Below, piece by piece: positions 15,514 through 23,675 of a DNA stretch of 36,747 nucleotides (position 1 is its first letter; the number at the start of each line of letters is the position of its first letter). The DNA comes from Actinomycetes bacterium (GTDB lineage Bacteria; Actinomycetota; Actinomycetes; Streptosporangiales; Streptosporangiaceae): assembly GCA_021792855.1 (NCBI GenBank), contig JAJYTW010000020.1, positions 1 to 36,747 on the forward strand, read 5' to 3'. Under the pieces are notes generated by a model. The model saw only the letters and a list, made by a program, of their open reading frames with translations. It did not search any database and had not been told where the DNA came from. The translations under genes and the position numbers were made by a program.

Positions 15514-15591
15514 AGCAGCGATCCTGCCAGACTCCCCGCTCGCACGGGCGGCTGCCGCCGGTTTGAGCGCCGGGCGCCCGCTGCCTGCCTG

Positions 15592-16296
15592 CTAGCCCTT
15601 GGCGCAGAAGACGCCAAGCTGGCCACGCTTGCCCGGCAACTGCCCGATGACCGCGCCGTTCTGCGAGTTCCACGGCACCGCGGCCACCCGGGTGAACGGG
15701 CCGAACCGGTAGCTGATGTAGACGTCCGGGATCGAGAACCAGGCGTCCCGCTGGGCACACGGCCAGGACCGGACCGGGATGCCGATGAAGACGTCGTGGC
15801 CGGGGCCGAGGACGAGATCGCGCAGCACCGACCGCACGGCTGGCGGCATCACTTGCCGCATGCAGGCGGGCGGGGCCGGTCCGCAGTAGCGGACCGGGCC
15901 GGCCGGGGTCAGCTCCGGGTTGCCGCCGGGCGGCGCGAGCGCCGCTCCGGTGATCGTGACCGGAAAACTGCCCCCGTTGTGCAGATCGACATAGAGCGAG
16001 AACTCGCCGCGCTGCGGCGGGAAATAGATGTCGCTGTGCAGGTTGCCGAGGGTGTTCTCCAATCGGACGCCAACGGCGCTTGGCAGGCCAGGCGCGTGCA
16101 GGTCCCAGGTGCCGGCCTCGCCAAGTCCGAGTGGCTGATATCGCGCGGCCAGGCCGGTCAGCACCCCTGCGGCGGCGAGGACCAGCACCACGCACACCGC
16201 GAGCAGCAGCAGCCGCCGGGGGCGCCCGCGCCGCCGGCCGGGAAGCCCGATGACCGGACCCGGATCGCGCCCGGTTGCCGCCCGCGTCAGGCTCAT
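15592..16296 (-). CDS. Single-pass extracytoplasmic protein of unknown function
   Basis: A 234-residue protein that I do not recognise. A short basic cytoplasmic part (RRRGRPRR at 21-28) is followed by one membrane segment, about 29-50, and a roughly 180-residue outer domain. That domain is rich in beta-strand-like stretches (SDIYFPPQRGEFSLYVDLHN, FPVTITGAAL) and has four cysteines (YCGPAPPAC, WPC, VFC), which could form two disulfides. An immunoglobulin-like or DUF-type sensing/binding domain is plausible. The start ATG 16296 has GAGGGAG seven bases upstream. A good sigma-70-type promoter and a hairpin at the very start of the transcript precede it. Confidence 0.7.
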   Translation of the reverse strand: MSLTRAATGRDPGPVIGLPGRRRGRPRRLLLLAVCVVLVLAAAGVLTGLAARYQPLGLGEAGTWDLHAPGLPSAVGVRLENTLGNLHSDIYFPPQRGEFSLYVDLHNGGSFPVTITGAALAPPGGNPELTPAGPVRYCGPAPPACMRQVMPPAVRSVLRDLVLGPGHDVFIGIPVRSWPCAQRDAWFSIPDVYISYRFGPFTRVAAVPWNSQNGAVIGQLPGKRGQLGVFCAKG

Positions 16297-16314
16297 GCCG
16301 CGCTCCCTCGCCGC

Positions 16315-16336
16315 GGCGGCGGGCAGATCCGCCGCC
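16315..16336 (-). other. Hairpin at the 5' end of the membrane-protein mRNA
   Basis: Perfect 8-base arms GGCGGCGG/CCGCCGCC enclose a 6-base loop. With the promoter just upstream the transcript should begin within a few bases of the stem, and the ribosome site follows five bases after it. It may stabilise the mRNA or affect initiation. A terminator for the acetyltransferase gene upstream is a further possibility. Confidence 0.5.
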
Positions 16337-16344
16337 TGCCGCCC

Positions 16345-16373
16345 AGTATGACGGCGATCGGGCCAGTTGTCAG
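16345..16373 (-). promoter_or_regulatory. Sigma-70-type promoter CTGACA-N17-CATACT
   Basis: The -35 box CTGACA (16373-16368) and the -10 box CATACT (16350-16345) each match five of six consensus bases and are 17 bases apart. They point at the single-pass membrane protein gene. This is the best conventional promoter I see in the window. Confidence 0.65.
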
Positions 16374-16419
16374 GGAGCGGGCCGGACCGCCTCCGATTGG
16401 ACGCGGTCGTGCCGAATGA

Positions 16420-16983
16420 CTAGCGGGTCAGGTCGCGGACCAGTTGGATCTCCCAGTGGTCCGGCTCCTCGGGGCGGACGATCTGGCGGGCGCCGGTCGG
16501 GCGGAACCCGAGCCGCCGGTAGAACGCCTGCGCCCGGCCGTTCACCTCGGTCACCCAGAGCCCGATCGCGACCGCCCCGGCTGCCCGCGCGTCCGCCGCT
16601 ACCGCCTCGACCAGATCGCCGGCGATGCCAGTGCCGCGCGAGGCCGGCCGGACCCACATGCCGACCAGATGCCAGGCGTCCGGGATCGGGTAGGCCCCGC
16701 CGCTATGGTCCAGGCCGGTCGCCGTCCCGGCCGGCTCGCCTTCGTGCCAGGCCAGGTAGGTGACCGCGGAGTCGAGCCTGGACCGCCAATCCGCCTCGGC
16801 AAGCCCGATCTCGCGGTCCAGCGTGGACGCGAACGCGTGCGGCGCGTCGGCCAGCGCGGCCAGCCGGATGTCCCGGCTGACCTTCCAGTCATCGGGAACC
16901 GCCCGGCGGATCAGGACCCCGCCCGGCGCCCGGTCGTGACCCGGTTCCGGACCGGAACGGCCGTCGTGTCGCTCAGCTGCCAT
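16420..16983 (-). CDS. GNAT-family N-acetyltransferase
   Basis: A 187-residue acetyl-CoA-dependent transferase. Its single GNAT domain begins at IRRAVPDDW (about residue 25). The acetyl-CoA loop is in VGMWVRPASRGTGIAGDLVEAV (the R/Q-x-x-G-x-G/A pattern), followed by LWVTEVNGRAQAFYRRLGF, the typical motif-B region with the conserved asparagine and tyrosine. The sequence IRLAALADAPHAFASTL is common in uncharacterised actinobacterial GNATs. It lies 67 bases after helY but has its own promoter, and its ATG probably starts a leaderless mRNA. The substrate is unknown. Confidence 0.85.
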   Translation of the reverse strand: MAAERHDGRSGPEPGHDRAPGGVLIRRAVPDDWKVSRDIRLAALADAPHAFASTLDREIGLAEADWRSRLDSAVTYLAWHEGEPAGTATGLDHSGGAYPIPDAWHLVGMWVRPASRGTGIAGDLVEAVAADARAAGAVAIGLWVTEVNGRAQAFYRRLGFRPTGARQIVRPEEPDHWEIQLVRDLTR

Positions 16984-16990
16984 ATCCCGC

Positions 16991-17020
16991 AGCCTGGGCC
17001 ATCGAGCGACCCGACCGCAA
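16991..17020 (-). promoter_or_regulatory. Promoter TTGCGG-N18-CAGGCT for the GNAT gene
   Basis: The -35 box TTGCGG (17020-17015) is 18 bases from the -10 box CAGGCT (16996-16991), which ends seven bases before ATG 16983. The transcript should begin at the start codon. Confidence 0.5.
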
Positions 17021-17050
17021 CTCGATACCCTGCCGCGACCGACTGCGCCG

Positions 17051-19891
17051 CTACTGCACCAAGGTGTAGGCGACCGCGCCGCGGCGCAGTGACCGGATCG
17101 CGGTCGCCGCCGTGTCCGCGAGCGGCGACTGCCCGGCCGCCGCGCGGATCTGGTCGAGCAGGTCGATCAGCTGCTTGACGGCCCGGACGAAGTCGCCGGG
17201 CGTGGTCTCCTCTCCGAGCACCACGCTGAGCGGCCGGCCGGACGCCCATGCGTGCGCGGCCCAGGCGAAGCCCAGGTCGGGCTCGCGCAGGAAGGACAGC
17301 TTGTGCCCGCGCTCGATCCCGTCAAGCTCGCCCCACACCCTGGTCATCGCGGTCAGCACGGACGGCACCTGGCCGCGCGGCAGCCGCGGCGGGCCCTGCT
17401 CGTCCGACCGCCGGGATTCATATGTCAGCGCGGACACGCAGGCGGCAAGCTCGGCGTGGTTCAGCCCGTCCCACAGCCCGCGGCGCAGGCACTCGGCGGC
17501 CAGCAGGTCAAGCTCGGAGTACAGGCCGGCCAGCAGCCGCCCGTCGGCCGTCACCTGCTCGCCATCCAGATAGCCAAGCTGGCCGAGCACGCCGCAGACC
17601 CGCTCGAAGGTCCGGGCGATCACGTGCGCACGGCCGGCCACCCGCCGCTCCAGCACCTGGGCCTCGCGCTCCAGCCGCTGGTAGCGCTCGCTCTGCCGGG
17701 CGTGCGTCTCGGCGTCCGGGCACCGGTGGCACGGGTGCTCGCGCAGTCGCCCGCGCAGGTCGGCGATCGCCGCGGCGTTGTCGTCCGGGACCCCGCCGGC
17801 CGCGGCCCGGTCCCTGGCGAGCCGCCGGAGGTCCCTGGCGTCCCGCCCGGCCAGCTTGTTCCGCATCGTGGCGGCGAGGTCCTTCTTCTGCTGCGGTGAG
17901 CGGTGGCTGAACCTGGCCGGGATCTTGATCTGCTCGACCACGACGACCGGATCGGTGCAGTCGGCCAGCCCCAGCCGCCGGACCTGATGCTGGTCGGTGA
18001 GCAGCAGCACCGGTGACGCCGGGTCCGCGCCTGGCTCAAGTACCACGGCGACGCCGCCGCGCCGGCCGCCCGGCACGACGATCACGTCGCCCCGGGACAG
18101 CGACCGGAGCGAGTCGGCCACGGCGACCCGGCGGGCCGCCGACCGGCTCTTCGCCTGCTCCTTCTCGCGCAGTGTCAGCTCGGCCCGGATCCTGGCGTAC
18201 TCAGCGAAGTCGCCCAGGTCGCAGGTCGCCGCCAGGCCCGCCATCGAGTCCCGCAGCCTGCTGGCCTGGCGGGCCAGTCCGACCACCGCCCGGTCGGCCT
18301 GGAACTGCGCGAACGACGACTCAAGCAGCCGGGTAGCGCGGGTGGCGCCGACCTGCCCGACCAGGTTGACCGCCATGTTGTAGGACGGCCGGAAGCTGGA
18401 GTTCAGCGGGTACGTCCTGGTCCCGGCCAGGCCAGCCACCGAGGCCGGGTCCAGGCCCGGCTGCCAGAGCACGACCGCGTGCCCCTCCACGTCGATCCCA
18501 CGCCGGCCCGCCCGCCCGGTGAGCTGGGTGTACTCCCCCGCGGTCAGCGGGGTGTGCGCGTCGCCGTTCCACTTGTCCAGCCGCTCGAGCACCACCGTCC
18601 TGGCCGGCATGTTGATCCCGAGCGCGAGCGTCTCGGTCGCGAACACCGCGCGGATCAGCCCGGCCGCGAACAGTTCCTCGACCACCTCCTTGAAGGTGGG
18701 CAGCATCCCGGCGTGATGCGCGGCGATGCCGCGCTCCAGGCCGGCCAGCCAGTCGTCGTAGCCGAGCACCGGCAGATCCTCGGCCGGGATGTCGGCGACC
18801 CGCTCGGCCACGATCGCCGCGATCTGGCCGGCCTCCTCCGGCGTGGTCAGCCGGATCTGCGCCGCCAGGCACTGCTGCACGGCGGCGTCGCAGCCGGCCC
18901 GGCTGAAGATAAAGGTGATCGCCGGCAGTAGCGCGGCGCGGTCAAGCCTGGCGATCACCTCGGCCCGGCGCGGCGGGGCGAATCGCGGTCCGCGGCCGGG
19001 CGGCCCCCCGCGCTCCGGACGGCCACCACGCTCCGGACGGGCACCGCGCGGTCCTGGCTGCCGCCCCCGCGCCGGCCGGCCACCCGGACCCCGGTGCGCC
19101 ATCGCGTCCCGCTGTGCCACCCGGACAAGCTCCGGATTGACCTCGGGCCGACGGGCCCGTCGCCCGTCCGCCCCATCGCCGTCCTTGGGCCAGGCGAACA
19201 GGTCATAGAGCCGGTTGCCGACCAGCATGTGCTGCCAGAGCGGGACCGGGCGCTGCTCGTCCACGATCACCGTCGTGCCGCCCCGCACCGAGGTCAGCCA
19301 GTCGCCGAACTCCTCGGCGTTGCTCACCGTCGCGGACAGCGCGGTCAGCGCCACCGACTCGGGCAGGTGGATGATCACCTCTTCCCAGACCGCACCGCGG
19401 AACCGGTCGGCTAGGTAGTGCACCTCGTCGAGCACCACGTGACCGAGGCCGGTCAGGGTCGGCGACCCGGCGTACAGCATGTTCCGCAGCACCTCGGTGG
19501 TCATCACCACCACCGGGGCCTCGCCGTTGACCGAGTTGTCGCCGGTCAGCAGCCCGACCTGATCCGCGGAGTACCGGCTGACCAGGTCGGCGTACTTCTG
19601 GTTGGACAGCGCCTTGATCGGCGTGGTGTAGAAGCACTTGCGGCCCTGGGCCAGCGCCAGGTGCACGGCGAACTCGCCGACCACCGTCTTGCCCGACCCG
19701 GTCGGTGCGGCCAGCAGCACGCTCTGCCCGTCTGCCAGGGCATGACAGGCCGCCACCTGGAAGTCGTCGAACTCGAAGTCGTACAGCGTGCGGAACGCGG
19801 CAAGCTCGGGCTCCTCGGCGCGCTGCCCGCGCCTGGCGTCCCGATCACGCCGGTAGGCCGCGTATCTGTCCGCCGGGCTCGGCTCGGTCAT
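17051..19891 (-). CDS. helY: DEAD/DEAH-box RNA helicase HelY (Ski2/Mtr4-like)
   Basis: A 946-residue superfamily 2 helicase. Walker A APTGSGKT lies at 62-69, the DEVH box at 155-158 and SAT at 186-188. The second RecA domain contains FIFSRAGCDAAVQQ, ATETLALGINMPARTVV and QLTGRAGRRGID. The C-terminal third matches the rRNA-processing arch/DSHCT region of Mtr4-like proteins (EREAQVLERRVAGRA ... GLWDGLNHAELAACVSAL ... GDFVRAVKQLIDLLDQI). Between the two RecA domains, about 240-305, is an arginine/glycine/proline-rich insert with RPERGG repeats. The gene ends the pafB-pafC-tatA-tatC-helY array known from mycobacteria and streptomycetes. A TAGCCT box ends seven bases before ATG 19891, so it has its own probable leaderless start. 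Confidence 0.92.
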   Translation of the reverse strand: MTEPSPADRYAAYRRDRDARRGQRAEEPELAAFRTLYDFEFDDFQVAACHALADGQSVLLAAPTGSGKTVVGEFAVHLALAQGRKCFYTTPIKALSNQKYADLVSRYSADQVGLLTGDNSVNGEAPVVVMTTEVLRNMLYAGSPTLTGLGHVVLDEVHYLADRFRGAVWEEVIIHLPESVALTALSATVSNAEEFGDWLTSVRGGTTVIVDEQRPVPLWQHMLVGNRLYDLFAWPKDGDGADGRRARRPEVNPELVRVAQRDAMAHRGPGGRPARGRQPGPRGARPERGGRPERGGPPGRGPRFAPPRRAEVIARLDRAALLPAITFIFSRAGCDAAVQQCLAAQIRLTTPEEAGQIAAIVAERVADIPAEDLPVLGYDDWLAGLERGIAAHHAGMLPTFKEVVEELFAAGLIRAVFATETLALGINMPARTVVLERLDKWNGDAHTPLTAGEYTQLTGRAGRRGIDVEGHAVVLWQPGLDPASVAGLAGTRTYPLNSSFRPSYNMAVNLVGQVGATRATRLLESSFAQFQADRAVVGLARQASRLRDSMAGLAATCDLGDFAEYARIRAELTLREKEQAKSRSAARRVAVADSLRSLSRGDVIVVPGGRRGGVAVVLEPGADPASPVLLLTDQHQVRRLGLADCTDPVVVVEQIKIPARFSHRSPQQKKDLAATMRNKLAGRDARDLRRLARDRAAAGGVPDDNAAAIADLRGRLREHPCHRCPDAETHARQSERYQRLEREAQVLERRVAGRAHVIARTFERVCGVLGQLGYLDGEQVTADGRLLAGLYSELDLLAAECLRRGLWDGLNHAELAACVSALTYESRRSDEQGPPRLPRGQVPSVLTAMTRVWGELDGIERGHKLSFLREPDLGFAWAAHAWASGRPLSVVLGEETTPGDFVRAVKQLIDLLDQIRAAAGQSPLADTAATAIRSLRRGAVAYTLVQ

Positions 19892-19898
19892 GTATCCC

Positions 19899-19904
19899 AG
19901 GCTA
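19899..19904 (-). promoter_or_regulatory. -10 box TAGCCT for leaderless helY
   Basis: TAGCCT ends seven bases before ATG 19891 and no Shine-Dalgarno sequence is present. It lies in the 104-base gap after tatC. Confidence 0.5.
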
Positions 19905-19980
19905 CGGGGCGTGGTCCGGGCGCCTGGGCCAGGACCGGCCGATGGGCGGATAGCAGGTCCGCACCGCGGTCAGACAATGC

Positions 19981-20005
19981 GGTCAGGCGCCGTGGTCAGG
20001 CGCCG
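19981..20005. repeat. Tandem 12-base repeat GGTCAGGCGCCG over the tatC stop
   Basis: Two identical copies (19981-19992 and 19994-20005) are one base apart. On the minus strand the upstream copy carries the tatC TGA stop and the second repeats it outside the gene. This is the same arrangement as at the O-methyltransferase stop. Confidence 0.8.
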
Positions 20006-21018
20006 CCGTCCCGGTCCGCCGGACCGGCGCCTGGCGAGTCGGCGGACGGCGCGGGCGCGGAGTACACCTGTCCGGCGAACTCCGCCCCGGACAGATCCTC
20101 GTCCAGGCCGTACTCGGCGACCTCCTCCGGGCTGAGCCCCGGATACACCGGGCCGCGCCGGGCCTTGCGCCGGTCGTTGAAGAACGCGAACACCTCGGCA
20201 AGCTCCACCAGGGCGACACACGGGACGGCGAGCAGCAGCATGCTGATCGGATCCGGGCTCGGGGTGGCGACCGCGGCGAACGCGAACACCCCGAAGATGA
20301 TCAGCCGCCGCCACTTGGCGAAACGCTTGTGGGTGAGCACGCCGGCCAGGTTCAGCAGCACCATGACCAGCGGAAGCTCGAACGACAGGCCGAAGATCAG
20401 CAGCATCGCCTCGGCGTAGCTGAGGTAGCTGTTGACCGAGATGATCGCGCCGACGCCCTGCGGCGTGAGCCCGAGCAGGAATCGCAGGCCCTTGGTCATC
20501 GCGAAGTAGGCGAGCGCCCCGCCCATCGCGAACAGCGGGAACGCCGACCCGGCGAAGAAGTAGGCCCAGCGCTTCTCCCTGGCGTGCAGGCCGGGGGCAA
20601 CGAACGCCCACACCTGGTAGAGCCAGATCGGCGCCGAGATCACGATGCCGATCGCGATGGAGATCTTCAGCTGGAACAGCAGTGGCTCGAAGATGCCCAT
20701 CACATACAGCGTGTTGCCGCACGCCGCGTGGGGACCGGCCGGAGTGGCCGAGGATGCGCCGCCGATCGGCGTGATGACGTGATGGAGCTGGCAGAACGGT
20801 CCTTCCAGGAAGTGGAAGACCGGGTGGTACAGGAAGACCCAGCCGATAATCGTCCCGATGAGCGCGGCAAGCAGTGCCTTGAAGACCCGGTTGCGAAGCT
20901 CGCGGATGTGGTCGACCAGCGACATCCGCGCTTCGGGATTGGTGACCCGGCGGGGGCGCGGCAGCCGAGGACGGCGGCCGTGGGTGTCCCGCGCCGACTC
21001 CGCCTGCTCAGCGGCCAT
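19996..21018 (-). CDS. tatC: Twin-arginine translocase subunit TatC
   Basis: TatC is the membrane receptor that recognises twin-arginine signal peptides and recruits TatA. The 340-residue protein has six membrane segments beginning with VFKALLAALIGTIIGWVFLY, the cytoplasmic entry motif MSLVDHIRELRNRV, the FEPLLFQLKISI segment carrying the conserved F-E-P, and IWLYQVWAFVAPGLHAREK. It is longer than the common 250 residues: a 31-residue basic N-terminal extension, a first outer loop enlarged with two cysteines, and a 60-residue acidic/Pro-Ala C-terminal tail. It lies 18 bases after tatA, so the two are very probably cotranscribed. Confidence 0.95.
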   Translation of the reverse strand: MAAEQAESARDTHGRRPRLPRPRRVTNPEARMSLVDHIRELRNRVFKALLAALIGTIIGWVFLYHPVFHFLEGPFCQLHHVITPIGGASSATPAGPHAACGNTLYVMGIFEPLLFQLKISIAIGIVISAPIWLYQVWAFVAPGLHAREKRWAYFFAGSAFPLFAMGGALAYFAMTKGLRFLLGLTPQGVGAIISVNSYLSYAEAMLLIFGLSFELPLVMVLLNLAGVLTHKRFAKWRRLIIFGVFAFAAVATPSPDPISMLLLAVPCVALVELAEVFAFFNDRRKARRGPVYPGLSPEEVAEYGLDEDLSGAEFAGQVYSAPAPSADSPGAGPADRDGGA

Positions 21019-21036
21019 GGCCGGTGACGTAATCGA

Positions 21037-21396
21037 TCAGGATGACGGCTGCTGCGGCTGCGCGGCGGCGCCGTCCGCGGCCGTGCCGTTCGCGGCGGAC
21101 TGGCGCTGCAACTCCTGAAGCTGCCGCTGAAGCTCCTCGATCTGCGCCTGCTGGGCGGGGTCGGTCTTCGGCGCGGTGATCGGCTGCGCCTGCGGCTGAA
21201 GCTGCTGGGACTGGACGAAGGTCGCAGTCGTGGTGGACTGGGCGTCTTCCTCGTCCATGCCCTTGATGGACTTCTTGAAGATGTTCATGGACTGGCCCAG
21301 GGCCTTGGCGGCTCCAGGCAGTCGGCTCGAGCCGAACAAGAGCAGCACCACCACCAGCAGGATGATGATGTGCCACGGAGCATCAAAGAAACTCAT
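21037..21396 (-). CDS. tatA: Twin-arginine translocase subunit TatA
   Basis: TatA forms the transport pore with TatC. The N-terminus is diagnostic: a short membrane helix (HIIILLVVVLLLFG), the FG hinge, then an amphipathic helix (SSRLPGAAKALGQSMNIFKKSIKG). The C-terminal half is a glutamine-rich tail with a probable coiled coil (IEELQRQLQELQRQ), making the protein longer (119 residues) than many TatA proteins. ATG 21396 is preferred over an ATG 12 bases upstream because GGGGA is well placed before it. A TAGAAT box about 90 bases upstream suggests an own promoter after pafC. Confidence 0.93.
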   Translation of the reverse strand: MSFFDAPWHIIILLVVVLLLFGSSRLPGAAKALGQSMNIFKKSIKGMDEEDAQSTTTATFVQSQQLQPQAQPITAPKTDPAQQAQIEELQRQLQELQRQSAANGTAADGAAAQPQQPSS

Positions 21397-21484
21397 GCCA
21401 GTCCCCATTCGGTGTGCAGCAGTACCGGAAGACGCCGACGCCGTGACCGGCCCGTACCGTCTAGCCCGGTTTTGCTAGTTCCGC

Positions 21485-21490
21485 ATTCTA
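21485..21490 (-). promoter_or_regulatory. -10 box TAGAAT upstream of tatA
   Basis: TAGAAT lies in the 166-base gap between pafC and tatA and matches the -10 consensus at five of six positions. The leader would be about 80 bases. No clear -35 box is seen. The gap otherwise holds no gene. Confidence 0.45.
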
Positions 21491-21562
21491 CATGCGTAAC
21501 ACGGGTCCGCGGGATGACCGTCGGTGACGGCCAGGCGAACACGGCGGGTCCGATCCTGGCCG

Positions 21563-22585
21563 TCACGCGTAGGCCGCCAGGGCCGCTGTCGCCTCCTGGG
21601 TGACCTCCCTGGCCAGCCACGCCGGGGCGATCACCTTCCCGTCCTCGCCGAGCCGCAGCGCCAGTCGCCGGACCCAGCTGGCGTCCGGCGTGCGGAGGAC
21701 CACGGATAGCCGCCCGTCCGGCAGATCGGTGATCTCCTCGCACGGGTAGTACTCGGCGACCCAGCGGCCGGCCGGCGTCAGCTCGAGCACGACCCGCAGA
21801 TCGCGCTCCGACGGGTGGTACAGGCCGGAGTCGACGTCGACATGCTCGGCACCGGCTGGCACCTCGGCGGGCACGTCGAGCACCGTCACCGCGAGCACCC
21901 GGTCCAGCCGGAACAGCCGGACCGCCTCGGCCCGGCGGCACCAGGCCTCCAGATACGAGCGCCCGTCGACGACCAGCAGCCGCATTGGGTCCGCATCCCG
22001 CTCGGTGGCCTCGTCCCGGCCGGGCACGTAGTAGGACAGGTGCACCCGCCGGCCGCGGCGCAGCGCGTCGGCGACCCGATCCTGCACCTCGGCGGCGGCC
22101 CGGGCATCCGGCCGCACCGCCACCTGCGCGCTGGCCGCCCCGGCCTCCCCGGCGGCGGCCTCCAGCTTGGCGATCGTCCGGCGCAGCGCCGGGACGTCCT
22201 GCGGGCCGGGCAGGTCGGCCAGCATCCGGAGCCCGATCAGCAGCGCGCTGGCCTCGTCGGCGGCGAGCCGGAGCGGCCGGGTGATCGACTCGGCCTCGGT
22301 GACCGAGATCTCACCGCCCTCATAGGACAGGTCGATCGGGCAGTACGGGTCCGGCGAACGCAGTTCCACGCACCACAGCAGGTTCAGGTCATCGACAAGC
22401 TGGCTCTCCGACACCCCGAACGCGGCCGCGGTCTCGGCCAGGCCGACCGCCCGCCGGCTGACCACGTACGGAATAAGCGCGAGCAGCCGCTGCAGCCGGT
22501 CCGTGGCGGTGGCCGACCGGCCGGACCTGGGCGGCCGTCCCTGGCGGCCCGCCTGATCGGCTCCGGGCGCTCCCCCGGTCGTCAT
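21563..22585 (-). CDS. pafC: WYL-domain transcriptional regulator PafC
   Basis: PafC acts with PafB as the PafBC activator, which in mycobacteria switches on LexA-independent DNA-damage genes. The 340-residue protein has an N-terminal helix-turn-helix-like region (RLQRLLALIPYVVSRRAVGLAETAAAFGVSESQLVDDLNLLW), a middle linker, a WYL domain (RRGRRVHLSYYVPGRDEATERDADPMRLLVVDGRSYLEAWC) and a C-terminal WCX part (VVLELTPAGRWVAEYYPCEEI). The N-terminus is extended by about 25 polar residues. Its ATG overlaps the pafB stop as ATGA. Confidence 0.92.
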   Translation of the reverse strand: MTTGGAPGADQAGRQGRPPRSGRSATATDRLQRLLALIPYVVSRRAVGLAETAAAFGVSESQLVDDLNLLWCVELRSPDPYCPIDLSYEGGEISVTEAESITRPLRLAADEASALLIGLRMLADLPGPQDVPALRRTIAKLEAAAGEAGAASAQVAVRPDARAAAEVQDRVADALRRGRRVHLSYYVPGRDEATERDADPMRLLVVDGRSYLEAWCRRAEAVRLFRLDRVLAVTVLDVPAEVPAGAEHVDVDSGLYHPSERDLRVVLELTPAGRWVAEYYPCEEITDLPDGRLSVVLRTPDASWVRRLALRLGEDGKVIAPAWLAREVTQEATAALAAYA

Positions 22586-23538
22586 GTCAGCGCTCCCTTC
22601 AGCCGCCGGATGACCGCCTCCCGCAGGTCGACCGGCTCGATCGCGACCGCGTCGGACCCGAATGAGGCGATGTAGTCCGCGTACCAGCTGACGTCAGAGA
22701 ACGGCGCCTCGACTAGGTCCCAGCCGTCCTGACCGGGATCCGGCCGGTCCGAGGTCGCGTGCCGGCGGAGCCCGAACGCGGCGCCGCGCCGCAGCCGCAG
22801 CACCGCGGTCCGGACGCCGGGCGGATCGGCGTCCCAGGCCTGGACGCTGCGCTGCACGTCGGTGCCGGCCGGGACGGTGACTGTCCCGGCAGGGCCGGTG
22901 AAGGTCACCGCCCCGGTGATCCGGCTCAGCCGGAACACCCGCTCCCCGCCGCGATCCCGGTCGAAGCCGACCACGTACCACCGCCCGTACCTGTTCACCA
23001 CGCCCCAGGGCTCCAGGTTCCTGCGCTCGGGGGAGGAACGGCCCGCGGCCTGGTAGCTGAAGCTCACCGGCCGGCCGTCCCTGACCGCCTCCCACAGCGG
23101 TCCGAAGGCCGGCCCGCCGGTCTGCAACCGCGGCTCGATCCCCGGCTGGCTGGCCTCCTCGGCGTCGATCCCGGCGGCGCGCAGCTTCAGCAGCCCGCCC
23201 GCCGCCGCCCCGGCCAGTTCGGCCTGCCGCCAGACCCTGGCCGCGAGGCCGAGCACGGCCGCCTCGTCCGGCTCGAGCACGATCTCCGGCAGCTCGTAAT
23301 CCTGCGGTGAGATCCGGTAGCCGACTTCCTCATCCGCTCCGGCGTTGGTGCCGGTCTCCAGCGGGATCCCGAGCTCGCGCAGCTCTTCCTTGTCCCGCTC
23401 GAACATCCGCTTGAACGCGTCGAACGCCTCCGGGTAGCCGGGAACCGCGGCCCGGATCTGCCCCGCGGTCAGGTACCGCCGCGAGGACAGCAGGCAGACG
23501 ACGAGACTGAGCAGCCGCTCGGTCTTCTGCTTCGACAT
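22582..23538 (-). CDS. pafB: WYL-domain transcriptional regulator PafB
   Basis: PafB is the partner of PafC in the PafBC DNA-damage regulator. The 318-residue protein begins with the family signature KTERLLSLVVCLLSSRRYLTAGQIRAAVPGY and FKRMFERDKEELRELGIPLETG (winged helix), followed by the WYL domain (AVRDGRPVSFSYQAAG ... LEPWGVVNRYGRWYVVGFDRDRGGERVFRLSRI) and a WCX tail. ATG 23538 is chosen over one six bases upstream because it has proper spacing from AAGGG. A 10-base palindrome, ACGGTACCGT, sits 37 bases upstream in the gap shared with the divergent DUF3866 gene. Confidence 0.92.
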   Translation of the reverse strand: MSKQKTERLLSLVVCLLSSRRYLTAGQIRAAVPGYPEAFDAFKRMFERDKEELRELGIPLETGTNAGADEEVGYRISPQDYELPEIVLEPDEAAVLGLAARVWRQAELAGAAAGGLLKLRAAGIDAEEASQPGIEPRLQTGGPAFGPLWEAVRDGRPVSFSYQAAGRSSPERRNLEPWGVVNRYGRWYVVGFDRDRGGERVFRLSRITGAVTFTGPAGTVTVPAGTDVQRSVQAWDADPPGVRTAVLRLRRGAAFGLRRHATSDRPDPGQDGWDLVEAPFSDVSWYADYIASFGSDAVAIEPVDLREAVIRRLKGALT

Positions 23539-23574
23539 CGTCATCCCTTACCAGAACTGGCCGATGGCACCGAC

Positions 23575-23584
23575 GGTACCGTGC
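23575..23584. promoter_or_regulatory. Palindrome ACGGTACCGT before pafB
   Basis: A perfect 10-base palindrome in the 137-base divergent gap between pafB and the DUF3866 gene. The position suits an operator for pafB. A TAACAA -10-like stretch lies further upstream on the minus strand. Confidence 0.3.
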
Positions 23585-23663
23585 CCGGGCGATCACTCGC
23601 CGGATTGTTACCGCCTTGCCGCGCGGTGGCCGCCATCGGCCGGCGGTGCCGGGCCGGGGACGC

Positions 23664-23669
23664 TAGCCT
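23664..23669 (+). promoter_or_regulatory. -10 box TAGCCT for a leaderless DUF3866 gene
   Basis: TAGCCT ends six bases before GTG 23676, with no Shine-Dalgarno sequence. It is the same hexamer as at helY. Confidence 0.5.
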
Positions 23670-23675
23670 GCGACA

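Noticed and set aside
16367-16395. PafBC-type promoter (TTGTCRGTG) from TTGTCAGGG
   Set aside because: The ninth-base region differs and no TAnnnT follows at eight bases; the same bases serve a good sigma-70 promoter on the other strand.
19094-19180. Plus-strand small gene within the HelY insert
   Set aside because: It is a shadow of the RG-rich coding stretch, with no ribosome site and no independent support.
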